64,000 bases of DNA from Cheilinus undulatus (taxonomy: Eukaryota > Chordata > Actinopteri > Labriformes > Labridae), in NCBI RefSeq assembly GCF_018320785.1, contig NC_054867.1:55439776-55503775 (forward strand). The letters run 5' to 3'. Shown one piece after another: positions 14,001-23,000 of the stretch. How positions within the stretch are numbered: the first letter of the stretch is position 1; each line of letters opens with the position of its first letter. The notes beneath the pieces were generated by a model, which saw only the letters and a list, made by a program, of their open reading frames with translations, did no database searches and was not told the DNA's origin. The position numbers and the translations under genes were made by a program.

Positions 14001-17000
14001 TGAAATATACCTTTAAAGTTCAACTTCTTTTCACCCTGAATTTAATTTTTCTACAACAACCTTCCACATGTGACATTCAATAAAGTGTCTTACTTGCGGA
14101 TGTACAGGTAGCCCTGTTTCCTAGTCAGGTTGCGGCACACAGGTGAGTGGGCGGGGTCAGGGTCACATGGTGCATACAGAGGGTCACATGACCTCTCCAT
14201 ATCCTGAATGGTCTGCTGCATCTGGCCGACTTCTTCCTCCATCTCCCGACGAACACTAAAAACAAACAGATACGATATATAAACGTGATGTAGTCAAACT
14301 TTCCTCTCAAAGCTGATTTACTGATTTTATGTTTCTATCTTTCTAAAAGAAGACATCAAAATATGCAGACAAAAGACGGAATTATCCAAAAACTTTCTGA
14401 TAGACAAAGACTCAGGGTGCCGTTCTTACTTCTGGACACTGGTCCCGATGGTTCCCAGGAACTCCTCCCACTGCTGGGTGAGATTTTCTGACCCCAGCTT
14501 AAAGAAGCTGATCTGTGTGAACCAAACAGACATCAGCAGGCTGGCTAAATGCTCTTATAAACAGTAGATTTGTTTTTAAATACACATTTAGGTGTATATG
14601 TGCATCTACCTGGGCCTGCATGTAGCCCAGCAGCGGCTCCAGCAGCGCCGTCTTCTTCTTGTACTGCAGAGTGTTGAGCGAGCAGAAGTAGTGCATCATG
14701 GTCTGGTGCTGTTTCTTGCGAGAGGTGTAGACATCCTCCACTGCCTCTGCCCTCAACTAAAACACACAAAACACTCTCCTCTTATTTCAGCTCAAGTAAC
14801 TGGGAAATCTCCAGGACAATTGGATTGTGAAATAATCATACAGGCACCATCTCTCCTTTCAGAAAGCTGCTGCTTTAGTGAGTCGTTATAAAAATAGACC
14901 TGCAGTCATTCCTCTAACTAGAACTAACTTTTATATCAGATTCTAATTTGTATGAGATGCACATGTAAATAAGAGTACCAGAAAAAGAGCAAACATAGGT
15001 TATCTTTTAAATACAGAGTTAATTATAAAGGAAATACTGGCATTATTGAGCTGACAGGAGTGTCTGTTACCTTGTCGTTGTCTCTTCTCTTGGACAGGCG
15101 GCTGTATCTGTTAATGGCTGTGTCGTGATCTGCGCACACAAACATAAACTGATTATTTTCATATTTTGATGTTTAGAAGTGACAGAAGATAGAGAGAAAC
15201 ATGAAGCTGCATCTCAGATAGAGACTGTTCTCTAAAGCATGAAAAACAAGGCAGTGATCAATTTAAGCTGAACCTGACCTCAACAAATGTGAGTCATGTG
15301 GGAAAAATACTTCATATTGAAGTGCACAGTCTGGAGTAGGGCTGGGCAATTAATCACAAATTAGACTAGATCGCAATTTGGCCTGCTGCAATTTACAAAT
15401 CACAGAAGTTGCAATATTTCTTTGACTTGAAATGTGTCAAAATACCAGTTTAATAAATCCTTTTTGTTGCAGGAGGGATTTTATGCACATTATGCAAACA
15501 TTCAAGTCTCATTTTTTATAATGGTTTATAAAATCCTCCGTTCTGTGTTTTATGTATGTTTTTCTTAATCAAAATGAGTGATATAAAAATGCTAATGTCC
15601 TTAAAGAAAGCAAATGACATCACATGAGCAATATAAGCAAAAATATTAAGCTCATTCTAAACTAGAAAAGCACTCGGAGAGCGCAGACCTCCATCATTAG
15701 CCCTACCTCCCAATAGTACAGAATCCTTCAAAAAATTCCTGGATCCAGATGGTGATCTGGATTATTCCCAAAATTGAATCACTTCTTCCTTATGCCATTT
15801 CTGACATTTCACGAAAATCCGTCCACAACTTTTGGGGTTATGTTGCCAACAAACAAACTAACAAACTAACTAACTAACAAACTAACAAACAAACAAACCT
15901 TGCCGATCACACAACCTCCTTGGTGAAGGTAATAAAACTGATGAAGCCTAGCCTTAGCTACTTCATGAAAGTCATATCCCAGCTGTGATCAGCTGTGATC
16001 AGCTGGTAGACAGCTTCATCTCCTCCACCCCAGCCGCCTCCTTACAGCTTAAAGTTTGTTGCACCCCCATGTTCAGATTCATTAACCTGACACGCCAGAT
16101 GGATTACTTTCACACATCCATCCGGGAAAGCTTCAATAGGAAATGTCTGAGAAAAGGCAGAGGCTTTGAAAAAAACTCTGAGTGTGATTGGGTGAACGTT
16201 CTGTCTGTCACATCTCTACAGGCCAATCAGAGCAACAAAACACATGACGTAGCTGCTATTGAGCTGCAACTGGGGAATAACATGAAACATGGTGACTGTA
16301 GACATGTCAGTACTCGACCTTTGTGGTTTTTGAAAAGAAAACAACTCACTGCTGTTCTTTGTTCTTCTTTTAACCAAGAAATGTCGTCAAGTTCTGATAA
16401 AACTGGCGCTTTAGCAGCATCCATGCTAATCTCTTCCTCCATAACTGCACCAGCTCTTGCTGCTGCTTGTTTACCTCACGACTCTGCTGCATCTGAAAGT
16501 ACTGCCCCTCGTCACTGATTGGTCCTGTCACTTACTAACGGGGCCCAAACGTTTCAGATGGGAGCTTTGTAACATGGATTCATCAGTGAGAAACAAGGAA
16601 ACGGGCGTATCCATCTGCTTTGCAAGGTTACAGATTCATGCTACTATGGATTAATTGTTTCTGAAATTATTTCATTGTTTTCAATACACGTGGTCTTATT
16701 TAGGAGTTATTTATTGATTGAGTTTGTCAAAAAATACACAAGATTGACTTGAGAATAATCGCATATTAAATCTCAATCGCAATATTGGGGGAAAAAATCA
16801 CAATTAAGATTGTTTTTGCAAACTATTCAGCCCTGTTCTGGAGAAATCCTGTATGTCTGTATTTGTTATTTGTTGATGTATTTTAGGAACCTATTTTAAC
16901 ACCTCAGCCTGGAGGAACAGATGGAGAATCCTTTCAGCAAATTCTAGCATTATTTTTTTACCAGTTGTACTTATTTTTGAAAAACGTTTAAAGTCAAATG

Positions 17001-20000
17001 GATTCAGACATCTGCAGATTTAGTTATTTATTCACATTTGTGCATCAGCATTTCTGTCAAAGACAGGGGCTGCGAAAGGACTCATCTTTCTGACAGCAAA
17101 TAAACAAGAAAATTTGTTTAGCAGCAGCATCTTGCTTTTGTTTTCTCAATAAAATCCCACAATGAAAAAAAAGCATTTGTTTGTTCATATTACAAGTTGC
17201 CAGATTTTAAAGGAGACATATTAGACCCTTTTAAGACAAGCTTAAATCGGTCTCAGAGGTCCCCAAAACATGCCTGTGAAGTTTGCTGCTGAAGAAACAC
17301 TCCAGTATAGAATTTTTGTACGTTTAAAACCCCCTCTATTTCAGCCCTGCTCAGAACGAGCCGTTTCTGTGTCTGTGGCTTTTAATGGTAATTAGCTGTC
17401 TGACTCCGCCCCTGACCACACCCCTCTCAGGATATGGATGCAGTACTCCTGGTACTACAGACACATTCATCCAAAGTTTAGAACTTGACTTGGGTTCAAA
17501 CCATCAACCTCCCAGACTGTAGTCAGCAGGATAACCCACTGAGCTATCAGCATCTCAGCTAGTACTTGAGAGGATCAGTAAAGGAGGGCAGAACTTTCCT
17601 CCAAGTGGGGGCGGGCCAACCAAACCTGGGGGCAGGTGCTCACGCTCCTGGTGAGTCTGGTGAGATTTAGCTCCTGGTCACCAGGAGCTAAATCTGAGAA
17701 CAGCTTGTTTCAGCACACATTTTCTGAAAGGTGGAGAAGGGGGAGAGGGAATGGATTTTTCTGGTATTTGAGGGGATTGTGGCGGGCCAGGGACACACAT
17801 TTGTGTTAGAAAAGCCTGAAAAAGTGATTTTTGCATAATATGTCTCCTTTAAAGGAGGGGTTGGGAGCAGAGATTTTAATGTAGCAAAATTAGGTAAATG
17901 TTGGCCGGGCTACAGATGGGTTACTTGAAAAATAAGCCCTTGGAGCTTTGCAGCCAACATAAGCAGTAAAGACTCACCATCACTGGCTATTTGGAAGACT
18001 TCCTTCAGAGTGAGGATCTCTGGAAAGAAGCAGAAAGAAAGCATTGTTATGTTGATGATTTATTTGTGCAGAATGCTGAGATGATGTCAGAGGGTTTATT
18101 TAACGTTATCCTCGCCTAACATTAAAATGTTTCTCTCCTTTTGTGATGGAGATATAGAACACCAGATTTTAAATTATGATGGCAAAGAATTAAAACATTT
18201 GAACTCCAAACATTATTCTTGCTGGTCTTCTTCGTCTGCATTCATCTTCATCTTCAGATTGTATTCAGAAGTTTTTTTAGGAATTTATCGGTCATATTGA
18301 TTAGAGGTATCACAAAAGTATCAAATATGATACAACAGGCTTTAAGGGGTTAATGGTGGAGCTTGTTAATGCATCACACTGATGTCGAGGCCAGTTAGGG
18401 GAAGTTAAAAAACGTCTTTTCCACAAAAAATGTTTGTTTTGTTTGTTTGCTCTTCTTTTAATAAAGAAATGGGCCCTGTTTCATTTTTCTAAAGAAATTT
18501 TTTGCATTTGGATCGGACAGCTGAAGATAGACAGGAAATATGGGGAAATAGAGCAGACAGCACCAAACAGCACCAAGACCATGAATCGATCGCGCCTGGA
18601 CACCTGCTCTACTCACTGAGCGAAACCGGAGCCAGTTCTGATAAAACTGCCACTTTACTGTAGCTACGTCAGCTTATCCCTACACCGGTGGCAGCCACAG
18701 CTACTGGCTTGCAGTATAACTAAACCCCACCCATTGCCTCATTCTCCTCAAATGACGCCCACTGGCCCGTCCAGTTTCAGATATGGCACAATCATTTCAG
18801 ATAGGAATTTAGCAAGATGGATCTGCCTGATGACAGACGTGGAATCTGACCAGTCTTTCTGCTTTGTAGGGTTATAAGGCATCACGGAGAATCGACTCAT
18901 TGTCAGAAGTACTTCACTACAGTAGGTGGCCATGTAATATAAGAAGGTTTTCCTCAGCACATTTTAGGCTGTTATTTCTTCTGTAACTTTTTACCAATGC
19001 TCATGTTGTAAATATGACATAAACAGGTGTTAGGTTTAATCATTAGTGCTCTGTGTACCTACCCTTCAGGTCTCTCTCTTTAAACTGTGTGATGGGAAAC
19101 ATCATGGCATCTGCCAGCTGGGTGGACAAGACAGCATGACAGGAACTCAGCTGGAGAGAGAGCGAGAAGAATTTAAATACTAGGAAACACAGATTCAGCT
19201 GAAAAGTCACAATGTGATCATATGAGGAGTTTGCAGATGACATCATGTTATCTACAGCAGTGGTTCTCAACCTTTTCAGCCTATAACCCCTAAAATAAAG
19301 GTGCCAGAGACCGGGGACCCCCACTGTACCTGAAGGTGGCTGAACACAGCCATGCACATTCAAAAACAGTCATGTGGAGACAAGGTTGTCCAAAGGGGGG
19401 ATAAAGGAGAGAGCTTTCTGCGGCCCAGCCAAACTGAGGACCAGCTAAATCATTGTCCATTGTAAAGTTAAGCTGTGATATCCATATTTTATATCTAACC
19501 TGAAAAAATAACCACTCTTATCAAAGAAACAAGTCTCTTTTTTAAATCATTTGTGTAGTATATAGCCTTCTTAAAAATGTAAATCAATATTGTTAAAAAA
19601 AAAAAAACTAAAGTGGCAAGAATTGGTTTAGAAGTAGCAAAAACAGGCAGAAAAAAGTGGTGGAAAGGGTTTAAAATGGCAAAAATAAGTTTTGAATGGC
19701 AAAAATGTGTCAAAATTTGACCAAATTGGTGAAAAGTGGCAACAGGCAAATTTGAAAAATATTCTTAGTTTCTTAAGGGAATCTTGAGACCCCCCTCTTA
19801 GTTTCTCACGACCCCCAAGGAGGTCCTAACCCCAAGGTTGAGAACCACTGATCTACAGAGCTACACGAGAGGCAGGAAGAGAAAGAGCGGAGAGGAGTGT
19901 TATCAGAAAACAGTCAAACTGGAAAAAAATAAGAGCTACATATTGCAAAAATATTTTTGCACATTCACATCTCACATCAGATATTTGGTTTCTCCATATC

Positions 20001-23000
20001 AGGTAAAATCTGTCTGTGAAGCACATCTAGTATAAATAAGCAGACTGCAGGGCGGTGGCATGTTTGTGTTCTTCCTCACCTCATCAATAACTTTTGCAAA
20101 CTGCTGCAGGGTGGAGCTCATCACCTCATCATCGCCCCCGAGAGGAAAACGCTGCACACAAAAGCAACAAGGTGGAAATAAGAATGAAATTAATGACATT
20201 GCAACCTGTAAGATACTGGCATTTCAAGAGTTCAAATAGAATTATTTTACTTTTATTTACAGAGAGCTTTTCAGGTACTAAAAGACACTGCTTTGTAGTT
20301 AAAAAGACCAAAACATAAACACACAAACACTACACGTAGGTCAAATCATGAACCAAACATCAACAACAGATAAATCACACACTGACAGCTTCTGAGTCTG
20401 GAGCAGTGATTTGAATACAGACGGGTCAGTGCAGTCCTGAATATGTGAGGGGAGAGAGTTCTAAATGGGACAGCATTCTGGTTTTAAGTGGTGGAAAAAG
20501 GAGGTTGGTAGGAAGTTCAGAAGCTAGAGGAAGGAGTGTGACAGTAGAGGAGGTCAGTGAGGTAGGAGGAGGCCTCTTGGTTGGTGGCTTTGTGTGTACG
20601 GAGCAGGATTTTTAGTTAAGCATGGAGATTTTGAAGGTCAGGGATGATGTGGTCACTGTTTGAGTGAGAGGATGTGCATCAGAGCTCTGGATAGATTGGA
20701 TTTTAAATTATCCACATTTGTAGGAAGAGGACAGTTCAGGGAATGATAGAGCAGTGTTTTCTTCTGGTTTCTGTTATGATGTGACTTTCCCACCTGTTTG
20801 TCGTACTCTTTCAGCAGTCTGGAGGTCAGGTGTGTCGCGGCGCTCAGCTCGTTCTGAGAGAGAGAGAGAGAGAGAGAGAAATGAAGACACTACTGAGAAA
20901 AAAACTTTTCTGTTAGCAGCAGCTGGGTAATGTTCATATTTGTCCTGCCTATGCATGCAAAGCCAGGGGCAGAGCGGCTGTCAATCATACGTCTGAGTAC
21001 CTGTGCATCATAAATCCTGTGCATGGCCTGGTAAAGCTGTGTGCAGTAGTTAGAGATGGCTGCAGTGTCCTCCTCAAACACTCCCAGAAGAGAGCGTGTC
21101 TGCAAACAAGACGTAAATGTGGTCAAAACTAAAGAATGCTGGAGACCATTTCATAAAAGACCCACAGATTATGGCTTTCAATAATCCCTCGCATTACATT
21201 CAGTGGTTCTGACACCTAGGGGATACTTGGATAGCCACCCAAGAATATTTGCCCACCATTTCCTCTTCTTGTTTTATTGAAATCTATCTATTATACAACA
21301 CTTTTGCATGAAAGAGGTGTTCATTTATACATAAATGCACAATGTATTTCTTACGCCATCATATTAACATTTTTTCTGCAGCTTCTCACCAACAGTAGCA
21401 TCCTGTACCTCTGAACAAAAGGATGATGGGTAAATTACGATATCGTATCAACAATAAGCAGCTCAACTGTTATGATTATGGAACAGCAAGGTCAACAGTT
21501 CAAAGGTGAGCGATGATAAATGAGCAATCTTTAGACATCATATCACTAATGAATAGAAAATAAGGCAGGTTCAATGACCCCATCTGCCTCCGCTACCACT
21601 CAAGTAAAATGTGTCTCTGTGGAAAACTCTGAGCAGCCAATGCTTTCAGTTATGTCAGGGGTGTCAAACCCAATCACAGCAGGGTCCGAAATCTAAATTT
21701 AGGTCTAACCTGAGGGCCTAACAGGGTCAAGATTTAACTGAAAACTGTCAACTGTGTTTTTACAGGTAATGAATTTTGGGGGAAATTCAGCAGTTATGAT
21801 AAAGCACAGGTGTCAAACTCAAGTCCCGGGGGCCAAATTCGGCCCGAGGAACGATTATATCCGCCCCGGGAGATCACATCATATTTTTATTAAAACTGGC
21901 CCACCAGTATGAGGTCTGCAGATTTCCTCCAGTACAATATTGTAAACTTCAGCTTGATTATTTAAAATATCCTTGTTAAGCCATAAAAATCTGAAAAAGT
22001 AAAGAGTAAAAAAAATTAGATTAAAAGTCAAGAAGGTGGGGGGAAAATAGTTGGTGTTATATTTCATATTTTTAATTTTGCATCTCAAGATTACGACTCA
22101 AACTTATGATTTTGACTATTCATTTCATACTTTGACCCTTTCAAGTCATAATTTGGACTTTATATGTCACATTTTTATCTTTTAAATTCCCAATATTAAA
22201 TTTTATGTCATATTTTGACCTTTTTAACTCCTTACTTTGGCTTTTTAATCCCATATTTTGACTTTTAAACACATGGTTTCAACTTTTTTCTCATATTTTG
22301 AACTTTTAAATTCATAATTTTTCCTTTTTTTAATCATATTTTGACCTTTTACACTCATGAAATCATATTTTCAACTTTTTAATTCGTCATTTTGAATTCT
22401 GGCTTATATTTGGTCATTTTTAACTCCTAATTTTGGCTTATTAATCCCACATTTTGACTCATGGTTTAAAAATTCACGACATAATTGACTTTTAAACTCA
22501 TTATTTCAAATTTTACCCTATATTTTGACCTTTCAAACTTATGATTTTAACTTTGTCCTTGTATATTTGCCCTTTTAAAACCTTATTTTCAATTTATAAT
22601 ATCGTGTTCTGATCGTTTGAACTAATAAATTGGAATTTTTATCTCAGATCTGAACCTTTAAACTTATCATTTTTACTTTTTTGAAATTTCAAATGATTTA
22701 TCATCAGTGCTGGTTTTTTTTTCATATTTTACTACTGGGGTAAATGAGGTTGACAGTTTAAGGTTGTGTTGACCCTGTTCGGCCCTTAGGTTGGAGCTAA
22801 ATCCAGAATCCGGCCCCTGCTGTGGTTGAGTTTGACACCCCTGTGATAAAGGATTTTAAGATTTCTAAAAAAAAAAAAAAAAAAAAGTCAAAATGATTAA
22901 ATATCACAGCACCAATGTTACTGTGTGTCCATGTCAATGAAATGCTAAATAAATACATGACTTTAAAGGCTCAAAATCTGAGATCAAAAGCTAACTTTGT

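Larger units (their letters stand above)
15337..16835. mobile_element. hAT-like element, TAGGGCTGGGCAATTAATC family, carrying a nested MITE
   Basis: Left end TAGGGCTGGGCAATTAATC, right end CTATTCAGCCCTG; flanks GTCTGGAG (15329-15336) and TTCTGGAG (16836-16843) are an 8-bp duplication with one change. It is interrupted by the MITE at 16083-16630. A related inverted copy is at 56072-56706. Confidence 0.75.
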
